Shown piece after piece: positions 32,017 through 40,611 of a DNA stretch of 42,938 nucleotides (position 1 is the first letter of the stretch; the number at the start of each line of letters is the position of its first letter). The notes beneath the pieces are model-generated. The model was not told where the DNA came from. It ran no database searches and worked only from the letters and a program-made list of their open reading frames with translations. Made by a program: the position numbers and the translations under genes. The DNA comes from Alphaproteobacteria bacterium (GTDB taxonomy: Bacteria > Pseudomonadota > Alphaproteobacteria > Micavibrionales > Micavibrionaceae): assembly GCA_003245575.1 (NCBI GenBank), contig QKCR01000112.1, positions 1-42,938 on the forward strand. Direction: 5' to 3'.

Positions 32017-32934
32017 ATGACCAATTTTATACATCAATCTGCCGACCATATCTGGATGACAGAGCCGGTTTTATTCCATTGCAATCAGCAAACAATGGCG
32101 ACCAATACCTATCAAAGTGAAGACCCTCCGGATATTGAGGAAGTCCAGCATCGCGCCAAGCTCGAGTTTCGGGCATTTCGTGATCGATTGGTTTCTGCCG
32201 GTGTCAATGTCACGACTGTTCAAGGGCACCACGATTCGCCGGATGATATTTTTCCCAATTGGGCGTCTGCGCATGTTGATGAGAAGGGCGAGCGGTTTAT
32301 CATCTATTATCCGATGCTCAATGAAAATCGTCGCATCGAGCGTCGTCCCGAGATGAAGGCTGTTCTTGAGCGTCAATATCGTGTGGCGCTTGATATGAGT
32401 CATTATGAGTCACAAAATCTTGCGCTTGAGAGTACATCAGCCTTATGGATGGACCGCGTGCACAAGGTTGCTTACTCATCCCATTCTGCGCGCGCCAATC
32501 AGGATCTTGCCCGCGAATGGTGTGATTTTATGGGCTATAAATTCGTTCCGTTTGAAACACGCAATCATGTGGGTAAGCCTGTTTATCACACGGATGTGAT
32601 GATGTTTATCGGCACAGACTTTATTGGCGTGTGCCTTGAATGTATCGTACCGGAAGATCGTGCGCGAGTTAGAGACTCTTTAGAGGCGACAGGTCGCGAG
32701 ATTATAGAGATCAGAAACGAACAGCTTTTGTCTTTCTGCGGAAATTGTTTAGAAGTCGTTGCGCGGGACGGGTCAAAAAAACTTGTGATGTCCGCATCGG
32801 CTTATCATGCCTATACGGATGAACAAAAAGCACAATTTTTGAAACATGTTTCCGAGATTGTTTATTCCGATTTACCGACCATCCAGAAATATGGCGGCGG
32901 TGCTGCACGCTGCATGATGATGGAATTGTTTTAG
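32017..32934 (+). CDS. ctlX: CtlX-type amidinohydrolase (arginine deiminase related)
   Basis: 305 residues of the guanidino-group-modifying superfamily. Conserved segments: DDIFPNWASAHVDEKGE and YPMLNENRRIERRPEM (substrate binding), LALESTSALWMDRVHKVAYSSHSARANQ (catalytic acidic residue region), YHTDVMMFIGTDF with the catalytic His, and the C-terminal GGGAARCMMMELF with the nucleophilic Cys299. Enzymes named CtlX act on citrulline or related ureido/guanidino compounds; the exact substrate here is not known. AGGGAG lies 5 bases before the ATG. The last four bases overlap the end of the convergent methyltransferase gene. Confidence 0.88.
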   Translation: MTNFIHQSADHIWMTEPVLFHCNQQTMATNTYQSEDPPDIEEVQHRAKLEFRAFRDRLVSAGVNVTTVQGHHDSPDDIFPNWASAHVDEKGERFIIYYPMLNENRRIERRPEMKAVLERQYRVALDMSHYESQNLALESTSALWMDRVHKVAYSSHSARANQDLAREWCDFMGYKFVPFETRNHVGKPVYHTDVMMFIGTDFIGVCLECIVPEDRARVRDSLEATGREIIEIRNEQLLSFCGNCLEVVARDGSKKLVMSASAYHAYTDEQKAQFLKHVSEIVYSDLPTIQKYGGGAARCMMMELF

Positions 32935-33887
32935 ACGGGTTGTATTCTATCAAAACCATGGATAACAGCGCCCGATCTTTGATCTTCAAAAACGAGCGCT
33001 GTTTTTAAAGAGTGGTGCTGTGCTACGCGTGTTATTTTGTGTGGCGGGAATTTTCCTGAAGTGAAGCAGCTGAATCTATCGCCTTTTGTGAGATAGTATA
33101 CAGTTTCGCCAATCACTATTTCCTGATCGCATAAGTTTTCCCATTTGTGGAATATACCGCAGCCCTGTGTTTCTGCTACAGACAAGTGACGGAACGTATC
33201 CGCTGATAATTGTATTCCTGCCGTTCTTTCTGCTCTACGTAGGGGTTCCAGCAAGAAATCCGATGCGTAGGTGTTGTAAAAATCAGCTTCGAGAGACTGG
33301 TCATACGCCCACAGAAACTTCCCTCCGATTTTTGCAAGTTCTGCCATCCTGTCCAGATGGTCTCCCACTTTCCCATGTGGAAAGTGGGTCATAGGGCATC
33401 GTTCAAAGTTTGTCATGCTGCCTGTGCTTATGACGAGAGCCGCATTGTATGGGATATGGCCCAGTGATGCCTTCATAAAATCAGATTGGAAACTTACAAT
33501 GTCCACATGCGGCAAATGCTTTGATACTTCTTGCGTGCTTTGTTTATTAAATTCTTCGGATAATTCGATGATGATGACGCGTTTCAGAGACGCTACTCTT
33601 TCGAGAATCCTAAGTTCTTTTTCACGAACAGATCGGCTAGGGCCGGGGCCGATCAGAATGGCTGTGTCTAGAGAACCTATCCAGTTGACAATCTCTCCCA
33701 TATTTTTCTTTATCTGGGAGACTTCTCCGTCGAACGGGCCGTAGTCGGGTTTGAGAATGGATTGGAAGATGCGTGGGCCGTTGCCTTTATAAAGCTCTTC
33801 GCCAAAGTTTCCCCACGTTTTTCCATGAAATAATCTGCCTAGACAGAGTGCCAACGGGGGATCTGCTGTTTCTAGCGGCAAGTTCAC
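32931..33887 (-). CDS. EgtD-like SAM-dependent methyltransferase
   Basis: 318 residues. It aligns by eye with the histidine-specific methyltransferase (Methyltransf_33) fold: ILIGPGPSRSVREK (residues 78-90) replaces the G-x-G-S/T-x-K SAM loop, IIIELSEEF the D-V-S strand, SFQSDF (132-137) the G-D-F acid, LVISTGSMTNFE the FLGSxxxN segment, and ADFYNTYASDFLLEPLRRAE the AYxDxxGVTxxFNLNxLxRxN helix. EgtD trimethylates histidine to hercynine; with no egtB or other ergothioneine gene here, and divergence at those motifs, I infer an altered substrate. It is the third gene of the XRE/formyltransferase operon (10-base gap). Confidence 0.7.
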   Translation of the reverse strand: MNLPLETADPPLALCLGRLFHGKTWGNFGEELYKGNGPRIFQSILKPDYGPFDGEVSQIKKNMGEIVNWIGSLDTAILIGPGPSRSVREKELRILERVASLKRVIIIELSEEFNKQSTQEVSKHLPHVDIVSFQSDFMKASLGHIPYNAALVISTGSMTNFERCPMTHFPHGKVGDHLDRMAELAKIGGKFLWAYDQSLEADFYNTYASDFLLEPLRRAERTAGIQLSADTFRHLSVAETQGCGIFHKWENLCDQEIVIGETVYYLTKGDRFSCFTSGKFPPHKITRVAQHHSLKTALVFEDQRSGAVIHGFDRIQPV

Positions 33888-33897
33888 GGATGAACCT

Positions 33898-34992
33898 CTA
33901 GCGAATGCCCATAATGGCAGGTCCGGCCAATCCCAACATCACGTCTCCACCTGTAGGGCCTGTACCTGTTGGTGCGGCCGGAGGAGGTGTTTGCTTTATT
34001 GTCCGTTTTGCAGGGTTCTCGGTATCGATACCTGTCTTTTTGTGCCAGGCCTTGAAGTGTTTAACCAATGCATCTTCGAGTTTCTTGCCGTGAGACGTGT
34101 TCGCTCCACTAAAGGCTTCAACCAATGTGCGGATGGTTTCTTTCTCATTGAACAGAACAATGCCAGCTGATTTCCACTCATCCATTTCTTCACGGGTCGG
34201 GAATGTATAATAACCCGATCTGTCTTCGTTCTGCGGATGTCCGATAGGTGCAAAATCCGAAACCAGATTATCCAGCAAATGTTGAATAGCTTGACTGCCT
34301 GCTTTGACTAACCCTACTTGAGCAGCGAAAGCTGTCGGATTTGTTTCGTTTGTGAAAGCTGTGACTTCCAGAATATTTCCGGTATCAATCCCTTTGTCTT
34401 TTTTATCCAAAGAGAAGCTGTCAACCTTATGCATGGTCACGCCATATTGAGGCGGTTTTTTTCTTTTTCCTGTTGCGTATTCGAACATGGTACGCATGGT
34501 CGGCATTACACCACGGAAGTCGGGCAAAATACCTGAGTGCAAGTTAAAGAAAATTCCGTCCGGATTGCCGTGGTTTACAGCGTCAACAATCGGTTGGTGA
34601 AAGATTTGTGTGCTGCGCAAAGAGATTGCTGCGTGAATGTCGTCACGGGCTGCAATTTTTTTAACAAATTCAGGATCGTTTACGTTCGGGACGATTTCGC
34701 TTTCAAGACCATAAACTTCGACTAATTGTTCAGGGCTTCTGTTTTTAGCGCAGACGCTTGGCTTCTCATCAATGAATGGGTAAACAGTCTCGTTCAGCAA
34801 AATTCTGTCGTGAAGTGCAAATTCTTTTAGTTCGGGCAGGTTGGCATTCGCGGTGACAACGTGGCGCGCAAAATACAGCACAGGTGTAAAGCCTGCGTCA
34901 ATTACTTGTTTGACAGCTCTGTTGAGGATGAGGTGCGCGGTGATGTCCTCTCCAACAAAGAATAAAATTTTGTCTTTTTGTGCGTTACTCAT
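33898..34992 (-). CDS. Formyltransferase-fold enzyme with C-terminal extension
   Basis: 364 residues. The core has the formyl-THF hydrolase/transferase catalytic set: Asn150 and His152 in FFNLHSGILPDFRG and Asp203 in GIDTGNILEVT. This resembles methionyl-tRNA and sugar/amine formyltransferases, which use 10-formyl-THF. It lacks the obvious C-terminal OB domain of Fmt; instead it has ~110 residues after a helical region, ending in a Pro/Thr/Gly-rich, probably disordered tail. The acceptor is unknown. The start lies within the last codons of the XRE gene (8-base overlap), so the two are coupled, and the methyltransferase follows by 10 bases. Confidence 0.8.
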   Translation of the reverse strand: MSNAQKDKILFFVGEDITAHLILNRAVKQVIDAGFTPVLYFARHVVTANANLPELKEFALHDRILLNETVYPFIDEKPSVCAKNRSPEQLVEVYGLESEIVPNVNDPEFVKKIAARDDIHAAISLRSTQIFHQPIVDAVNHGNPDGIFFNLHSGILPDFRGVMPTMRTMFEYATGKRKKPPQYGVTMHKVDSFSLDKKDKGIDTGNILEVTAFTNETNPTAFAAQVGLVKAGSQAIQHLLDNLVSDFAPIGHPQNEDRSGYYTFPTREEMDEWKSAGIVLFNEKETIRTLVEAFSGANTSHGKKLEDALVKHFKAWHKKTGIDTENPAKRTIKQTPPPAAPTGTGPTGGDVMLGLAGPAIMGIR

Positions 34993-35659
34993 TTACTGCC
35001 GCCTTTTGGGCCCCAGAAAGTTTTTTACCTATGTTGTCCCATGCGATGTTGAACAGAACTCGGAAAGACTGAGAAAATTCAGCCTGATTGAGTACAACAA
35101 CAGAAACAGCATTATCTTCAAAGTTTACAAATGCAAGATAGTCGCCATATGCATACATGGCTCTATCAGTCAGCATTTCTTCAGGGAACCATCTGTATTC
35201 CGCGAAGTCTTTAGAAATCAGCTGTTGCTCGCCGTCTTTGGTTGCAATCTTGTATTTGATCTTGGTTCCAAGATCCTGCATCCGTTTCGAATGCATCTTT
35301 AACCAGTCATCGCCAAGCCACTTGATCCAGTTCGCAGGCTTTGCGTTGAACAATACGATCTCTCCGCCATATGCGCTCGCGACATCGTATACATGATCCA
35401 TAAAATCTCTCAGACCCGTCGTTCCGGTATGTGTCTGAATGAACGCGTTCTGTTTTCTGATTCCATCCATGCCGATGAATTCAATTCCTTCGCGTTCGAA
35501 TGCGGTCTTGATAACTTCCAACGTATTCGCACGTGGTTGTGTCAATCCGTTCTCGATACTTCCAATAGACGTGGACGAGATTCCCGTCCGCTCGGACAGG
35601 TCTCCCTGTGACCAGTTTAAGATTCCGCGTGCTCCGCGTATCTGAGCTGTTGTAATCAT
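34985..35659 (-). CDS. XRE-family transcriptional regulator with a C-terminal ligand-like domain
   Basis: 224 residues. Residues 1-65 form a helix-turn-helix of the XRE/Cro type (ARGILNWSQGDLSERTGISSTSIGSIENG, ending in FEREGIEFIGMDG). Residues about 80-220 form a second domain, with AYGGEIVLFNAKPANWIKWL and RAMYAYGDYLAFVNFEDN, faintly like the sensor domains of TrmB-type or PLD-like regulators. It heads the operon; its 3' end overlaps the formyltransferase gene by 8 bases. AGGA lies 6 bases before the ATG, and a perfect palindrome lies 21-42 bases upstream, probably its own operator. Confidence 0.88.
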   Translation of the reverse strand: MITTAQIRGARGILNWSQGDLSERTGISSTSIGSIENGLTQPRANTLEVIKTAFEREGIEFIGMDGIRKQNAFIQTHTGTTGLRDFMDHVYDVASAYGGEIVLFNAKPANWIKWLGDDWLKMHSKRMQDLGTKIKYKIATKDGEQQLISKDFAEYRWFPEEMLTDRAMYAYGDYLAFVNFEDNAVSVVVLNQAEFSQSFRVLFNIAWDNIGKKLSGAQKAAVNE

Positions 35660-35679
35660 GCTTGTCCTAAAATATCTGC

Positions 35680-35701
35680 TTGGGACTTATGTTTATCCCA
35701 A
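35680..35701 (-). promoter_or_regulatory. Palindrome upstream of the XRE regulator, candidate operator
   Basis: TTGGGA (35680-35685) and TCCCAA (35696-35701) are perfect complements over a 10-base spacer, 21 bases before the start at 35659. A related half-site (GGGGATAAAT) is seen about 70 bases farther up near 35765. The rest of the 120-base gap 35660-35779 shows no gene. Confidence 0.5.
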
Positions 35702-35779
35702 CTTCTTATAGAGGGAAAGTAAAAAATGCGCAAGAAATATATGACAAATGATTTAAGGTTGTGGGGATAAATCATTGCA

Positions 35780-37828
35780 TTACCCAGCTTTTTTTAACAA
35801 ACCGTCCCGACGGAGCAAGGCATTGGGGTCTGCGTCGCGTCCGCGGAAGTTTCTGTAAAGTATCGCAGGGTGCTCTGAGCCGCCTTTTTCAAGGATTTCT
35901 GTGCGATAGCGGTGTGCTGTTTCGGGGTTGTATAGCCCTGTTTCCAAAAAGGCTTCGAAAGTATCGGCATCCAGAACCTCAGCCCATTTATAGGAATAAT
36001 ATCCTGAGGAATAGCCTCCCGCAAAGATATGACTGAATGAGTGCGACTGTGTGCCACCCATGCGCGGGAAGAACCGGACGTCTTTCATGACTTCATCTTC
36101 GAATTTTGCGATGTCTGTAATCGATTCGGGTGCGCGCAGGTGCCATTCCATATCGAGAATCGAGTATCCCATCTGGCGGACCCCCATCCATCCTGACATA
36201 AAGTTTTTGGCGGTCCGCATTTTTTCAATGAGGTCAGCGGGGATCGGCGCGCCAGTTTCATAGTGTGCGGCAAAGCTGTTGAGCGTTTCCGGTTCATAGA
36301 GCCAGTTCTCTTGCAATTGAGACGGAAGTTCTACGAAATCCCACAAGACATTTGTCCCGGATTGTGACGAGTAGGTTCCTTTTGCGAGCAGTCCGTGTGT
36401 GGCATGGCCCATTTCATGGAACAAGGTTTCAACTTCATCAAATGTCAGAAGCGGTTGTTTGTCACCAGTCGGTTTTGTGAAGTTACATACAATGGCCACA
36501 ACCGGACCTGCGACTTCGCCGTGAAAGAGGCCGCGATCACGATAAGATGTCATCCATGCACCCGGTTTTTTGCCCACACGCGGATAAAAGTCCGTATAGA
36601 ACGTGCCGATAAACTCGCCTGTGTCTTTATCAGTTACGTCATAGGCTGTGACGTCTGCGTGCCATGTCGGTAAGTCTTTTGCAGGGGTGAAGACAAGGCC
36701 GAAGAGTTTCGAAAAGTGATCGAATGTGCCTTTCAAAACGCGGTCGAGTGGGAAGTAGGGGCGCAAATCTTCATCGGAGAAATGATAGAGTTTTTCCTTG
36801 AGTTTCTCGGAGTAATATCCCACATCCCACGGCATCAAGTCTTCGATGCCGTCTGTTTCTTTTGCGAATTTCTTGATGTCTTCCAAATCTTTTAAAGCAC
36901 CAACACGGTATTGTTCCTTCAGGTCTTTGAGGAAGGCCATTACTGTTTCAGGCTTTTCCGCCATGCGGCGTTCCAGTGTGTAGTGCGCGTGCGTGTCGTA
37001 GCCGAGAAGGCGCGCACGTTCGTTTCTGAGTTTGACGATTTTAAAAATTGTTTCGGTGTTATCGAATTCGTCACCGCACGCACGAGAGCTGAAGGCGCGC
37101 CAGATTTTCTCGCGCAGAGGACGCACGGATGAATAGGTCAGGAACGGGCCGAAGCTTGGGAAATCGAGTGTGAAAAGCCATTTGGAATTTTCACCTTTTT
37201 GCTCGGCTTCATATTTTGCGCCGTCGATCGCAGTTTGCGGAAGGCCTGCCAAATCTTTTTCATCGTCGATCCACATTTCAAATTTCTCGGACGACTTCTT
37301 CACATTGTTTGAGAAGACAGGGGATAGGGTGGACATGGCTTCGTTGATCTTACGTAGCTCAGCTTTTTTTGCATCATCGAGTAATGCCCCACCGCGTACA
37401 AAGTTTTTGTAGGTATCGTCCAGAAGCGTGTGTTGTTCTGTTGAAAGACCCAGCGTATCTTTGACATCGTAAACGGCTTTGACCCGTTTAAAGAGGTCGG
37501 CGTTCAGAATGATGTCGCTGCCGAAATTGGCTTGGATTGGGCCGATTTCCTCTGCCAGAGCCTGAAGGCCGTCTGTGCCAGCAGCGGAGAGCTGGTTATA
37601 AAATATGGATGTGACAGTGCCCAATGTCTCCGAAGAGGTTTCGAGGGCCACAATGGTATTTTCGAATGTGGGCGTATCGGAATTATTGATAATTTTGTCG
37701 ATATTAGCACGTGCTTCTGCAATGGCGGCTTCAACAGCAGGTTTGAAGTGTTCTTCTTTGATCAGGTCAAATTGCGGCGCGTGGTTACGCAGCGGTGACA
37801 GGGCCAGAAGAGGGTTGTGCGACGACAT
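35780..37828 (-). CDS. M3 family oligopeptidase / peptidyl-dipeptidase (Dcp/OpdA-like)
   Basis: 682 residues, full M3 length. The zinc site LFHEMGHATHGLL (near residue 470) and the following SSQSGTNVLWDFVELPSQLQENW are diagnostic; the C-terminal HIFAGGYSSGYYSYKWAEVL is also M3-typical. No signal peptide, so cytoplasmic; it should degrade oligopeptides, including cleaved signal peptides. Dcp and oligopeptidase A are hard to separate by eye; the V-E-L-P-S-Q wording favours a Dcp-like protein. It diverges from mnmC across only 45 bases. Confidence 0.93.
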   Translation of the reverse strand: MSSHNPLLALSPLRNHAPQFDLIKEEHFKPAVEAAIAEARANIDKIINNSDTPTFENTIVALETSSETLGTVTSIFYNQLSAAGTDGLQALAEEIGPIQANFGSDIILNADLFKRVKAVYDVKDTLGLSTEQHTLLDDTYKNFVRGGALLDDAKKAELRKINEAMSTLSPVFSNNVKKSSEKFEMWIDDEKDLAGLPQTAIDGAKYEAEQKGENSKWLFTLDFPSFGPFLTYSSVRPLREKIWRAFSSRACGDEFDNTETIFKIVKLRNERARLLGYDTHAHYTLERRMAEKPETVMAFLKDLKEQYRVGALKDLEDIKKFAKETDGIEDLMPWDVGYYSEKLKEKLYHFSDEDLRPYFPLDRVLKGTFDHFSKLFGLVFTPAKDLPTWHADVTAYDVTDKDTGEFIGTFYTDFYPRVGKKPGAWMTSYRDRGLFHGEVAGPVVAIVCNFTKPTGDKQPLLTFDEVETLFHEMGHATHGLLAKGTYSSQSGTNVLWDFVELPSQLQENWLYEPETLNSFAAHYETGAPIPADLIEKMRTAKNFMSGWMGVRQMGYSILDMEWHLRAPESITDIAKFEDEVMKDVRFFPRMGGTQSHSFSHIFAGGYSSGYYSYKWAEVLDADTFEAFLETGLYNPETAHRYRTEILEKGGSEHPAILYRNFRGRDADPNALLRRDGLLKKAG

Positions 37829-37873
37829 ATTCCATTTCCTTTCAATTAAAGTCCGAATACAATATATGGCTTA

Positions 37874-39640
37874 ATGATGGAAACGCCAAGGTCTGAACAG
37901 TTTGATGATATATATTTTGCGGTCGAAAACGGTTTGGCCGAGAGTCGCTATGTCTTTTTAGAACAAAATTACCTGCCGGAGGGCTTTCAGGGCAAGCCCA
38001 GATTCACGATTTGTGAAACAGGTTTCGGAACAGGGCTTAATTTTCTGTGCGCTTGGACGTCTTTTGAAGAGCATGCCGAGAGTGGCGCGCAGCTAACTTA
38101 CATCTCTTTCGAGAAATTTCCGCTTTCCAAAGCCGATATTGCAAAATATCTGGCGCATTGGGCGCATGAGTTCGGCGGACGTCTGGATCGATTGGTCGAG
38201 CTTTATCCCCTTAGAATCGGCGGGTGGCATAAAATTCGTGTTAGCCCGTCCGTGACGCTGCTTTTGATCTTTGATGATGTGAATAGGGCATTACCACAGC
38301 TAGATGAGCCAGTGGATTGTTGGTTTTTAGACGGGCATGCGCCTGCCAAGAACCCTGATATGTGGTCTGAGGCTGTTTTTGCTGAAATGGGGCGATTATC
38401 TGTTGAAGGTGCCCGGTTTGCCACGTTTACAGCTGCAGGCTTTGTCAGGCGCGGGTTGGAAGCTGTCGGGTTTGAAGTCTCTAAGGTGCGCGGGTACGGC
38501 CATAAGCGCGATATGAGTGTTGGTGTCTTTAAAGGCGCGCGTATAAGAGAAGACGGGCCGATGCTTCCCGAAAAGGTTGCTGTGATCGGCGGCGGCATTG
38601 CCGGAACAAGTGTGGCTTATGTTTTGCAGCGGCGCGGGATAAGCGTTGATTTGTTTGAGCCGACAGGCCTAGCAAGCGGAGCATCGGGGAATGAGCGCGG
38701 GCTTTTCAATCCGCGCTTTACGGCACAGCGCGGGAATGAGTCAGATTTTTATTCCTCGGCGTTTCAACAAACGATCCGTATCTTTGAAACTTTGAGCCCT
38801 CATCATGATATTGGCTATGAGCGTTCTGGCAGTCTGCACCTTGTTCAAGATGACGCGAAGATGAAGCGGATGAATGGGTTCCTTTCAACTTGGGATTGGC
38901 ACGAGGATCATGCGCAGCTTCTGGATCAGGGCATGGCGCGCGAAATATGTGGAGCTCCCATAAAGTTCGGTGGGGTTTATTTGCCTGATGCAGGGTTGGT
39001 GTCGCCGTATCGCGTGGTTCAAGCTTTGGCAGAGGATACGGTCGTTATTGATGAAAAGGTTCTGTCTCTGGAGAGGAAGAATTCTTCGTGGATTGTAAAC
39101 GGGCGCAGCTATGATGCTGTTGTCCTGTGTTGCGCGGTGCATGTCATTGGTTTTGAGGAATTGAACTGGCTTCCTGTATCGACTGTGCGGGGTCAGATTA
39201 CCTTGATTGAGACGGAAACTTCATGTCAGTCCTTAAAGGTCAATTTATGCTATGGCGGATATGCCAGCAAGCCTTTTGACGGACGAATGGTTGTGGGGTC
39301 AACTTTTCAGCCGTGGCTGCATGATGCGGAAGTGCGCGAGGACGATCATGCGGATGTTTTGGATAAGTTATCCCATGTTGTCGACGGGTTTGATCCAGCT
39401 ACGGCTAAGATTGTCGGGGCCCGTGTCGGGTTTAGATGTGCCTCCAAGGATCGTGTGGCTGTGATCGGGCGTGTTCCTCAAACCGAGGGACTTTATGTGA
39501 GCGTGGCGCACGGGTCTCATGGGTTAACAAGTGCCGTGATGGGGGCTGAAATCATTGCGGCACAGATGACCGGAGAGGTTCAGCCTGTGCCGCGGAATGT
39601 CTATCGTTATGTTGATGCACACCGATTTCTGGATCGGTAA
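37874..39640 (+). CDS. mnmC: tRNA 5-methylaminomethyl-2-thiouridine biosynthesis bifunctional protein MnmC
   Basis: 588 residues. Residues about 1-225 form the MnmD methyltransferase (DDIYFAVENGLAESRYVFLEQN, FTICETGFGTGLNFL, CWFLDGHAPAKNPDMW); from about 230 follows the FAD-dependent MnmC1 oxidoreductase (VAVIGGGIAGTSVAYVLQRR, ASGNERGLFNPRF, and the C-terminal GSHGLTSAVMGAEIIA). It finishes mnm5(s2)U34 in certain tRNA anticodons, by removing the carboxymethyl group and methylating. Two adjacent ATGs at 37874 and 37877. It ends exactly where the convergent anti-sigma-like gene ends, with no intervening bases. Confidence 0.95.
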   Translation: MMETPRSEQFDDIYFAVENGLAESRYVFLEQNYLPEGFQGKPRFTICETGFGTGLNFLCAWTSFEEHAESGAQLTYISFEKFPLSKADIAKYLAHWAHEFGGRLDRLVELYPLRIGGWHKIRVSPSVTLLLIFDDVNRALPQLDEPVDCWFLDGHAPAKNPDMWSEAVFAEMGRLSVEGARFATFTAAGFVRRGLEAVGFEVSKVRGYGHKRDMSVGVFKGARIREDGPMLPEKVAVIGGGIAGTSVAYVLQRRGISVDLFEPTGLASGASGNERGLFNPRFTAQRGNESDFYSSAFQQTIRIFETLSPHHDIGYERSGSLHLVQDDAKMKRMNGFLSTWDWHEDHAQLLDQGMAREICGAPIKFGGVYLPDAGLVSPYRVVQALAEDTVVIDEKVLSLERKNSSWIVNGRSYDAVVLCCAVHVIGFEELNWLPVSTVRGQITLIETETSCQSLKVNLCYGGYASKPFDGRMVVGSTFQPWLHDAEVREDDHADVLDKLSHVVDGFDPATAKIVGARVGFRCASKDRVAVIGRVPQTEGLYVSVAHGSHGLTSAVMGAEIIAAQMTGEVQPVPRNVYRYVDAHRFLDR

Positions 39641-40036
39641 TTAAAAGCCGTTCAGTGTATCGTAGAACATCATTTCACTGATTTCGAATTCATCGCTATC
39701 CAAAGAGGTCGAGTCCTGATTTTGGGAGACGGTGATTGTTTGTGCCGGTTGCACGGTTTTATGGTCGAGTTGCTGGATGGTGTTTTTCGGGAAGATCGTC
39801 AACAGCAAGATCAGACAGGCTGCCGTTGCCAATCCGCCTGACCACCAGCCTGTCTTTGTCCAGCTGATTGTCGGGGTTCGATTCTGTGCCGGTGCGCTGA
39901 CTTGTGCATGTGTCAGAGCATTGGCCACCATAGCGTCCAGTTTGTTCTTTGGCAGAATTGGGGCCACGTTTGCCTCCATATCAATTAAATCAAACGGGTC
40001 TTTGATTTCCCTAGTAGGATTGTGTTGCGATGTCAT
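39641..40036 (-). CDS. Putative anti-sigma factor, single-pass membrane protein
   Basis: 131 residues. A polar N-terminal ~65 residues (DPFDLIDMEANVAPILPKNKLDAMV) is followed by one membrane helix (about residues 69-84) and a ~45-residue polar C-terminal part. There is no zinc-binding HxxxCxxC motif. The identification rests on position: its start lies inside the 3' end of the ECF sigma gene (26-base overlap), as anti-sigma genes usually do. It may alternatively be a small unknown membrane protein. Confidence 0.6.
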   Translation of the reverse strand: MTSQHNPTREIKDPFDLIDMEANVAPILPKNKLDAMVANALTHAQVSAPAQNRTPTISWTKTGWWSGGLATAACLILLLTIFPKNTIQQLDHKTVQPAQTITVSQNQDSTSLDSDEFEISEMMFYDTLNGF

Positions 40037-40583
40037 GGTTCTCTCCGTTTATGTTAGCGGGTATCAGACTTCCCAAGGCCTTTAGTCCGCGTGCAATCAA
40101 ATGTTCAACTGCTTTTTCCGTTGTCTTCATGGCGTTTGCCACTTCCTTACGGCTGTTTTCATGAAAGTAAGTCAGAAGCAGGGCTTCTCCTTGTCTTTCA
40201 GGTAGGCGCTCGATGGCTTGTAAAAGCAATGAGCGATATTCGTTGGTCATGACCGTAGCCGTAGCCGTTTCCGGGACTTCGATTTGCTCGGGTAATTCCT
40301 CGTTTTTATTCTTACGCGACCTGTGCACGTCCATACAGGCGTTATAGGTAATGCGCGATACAAATCCTTGAACAGACCCGCCTGATTGCCATTTCGGGGC
40401 AAACTGCCAGAGCTTGATCAGAACTTCCTGCGAGACATCTTCTGCTGTTGCACGATCTCCGGAGAGAAGGCGATAGGCCAGCGCGAATATCTTTTGACCC
40501 AGTGCGTTCGAGAGCTCGCGGAAGGCGCGTTCATCGCCTTTCGCTACCCGTTCCATATACTCGGTCAGTACGTGGTTCTCCAT
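40011..40583 (-). CDS. ECF-type RNA polymerase sigma factor
   Basis: 190 residues. Region 2 is present (FALAYRLLSGDRATAEDVSQEVLIKLWQFAPKW split by family spacing, and FVSRITYNACMDVHRSRKN) and region 4 (AIERLPERQGEALLLTYFHENSRKEVANAMKTTEKAVEHLIARGLKAL) follows after a ~20-residue acidic linker. It lies between the EF-hand gene (28 bases upstream) and the anti-sigma-like gene. It is likely released by a stress signal through that partner; the signal is not known. I could not assign its target promoter. Confidence 0.95.
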   Translation of the reverse strand: MENHVLTEYMERVAKGDERAFRELSNALGQKIFALAYRLLSGDRATAEDVSQEVLIKLWQFAPKWQSGGSVQGFVSRITYNACMDVHRSRKNKNEELPEQIEVPETATATVMTNEYRSLLLQAIERLPERQGEALLLTYFHENSRKEVANAMKTTEKAVEHLIARGLKALGSLIPANINGENHDIATQSY

Positions 40584-40611
40584 ACGTTGTTCCTTGTTCC
40601 TTCGGTTTTAG

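Noticed and set aside
31878-32120. 80-codon plus-strand frame overlapping the start of ctlX
   Set aside because: Starts at a weak codon, runs in a different frame through a real gene, and contains no family features.
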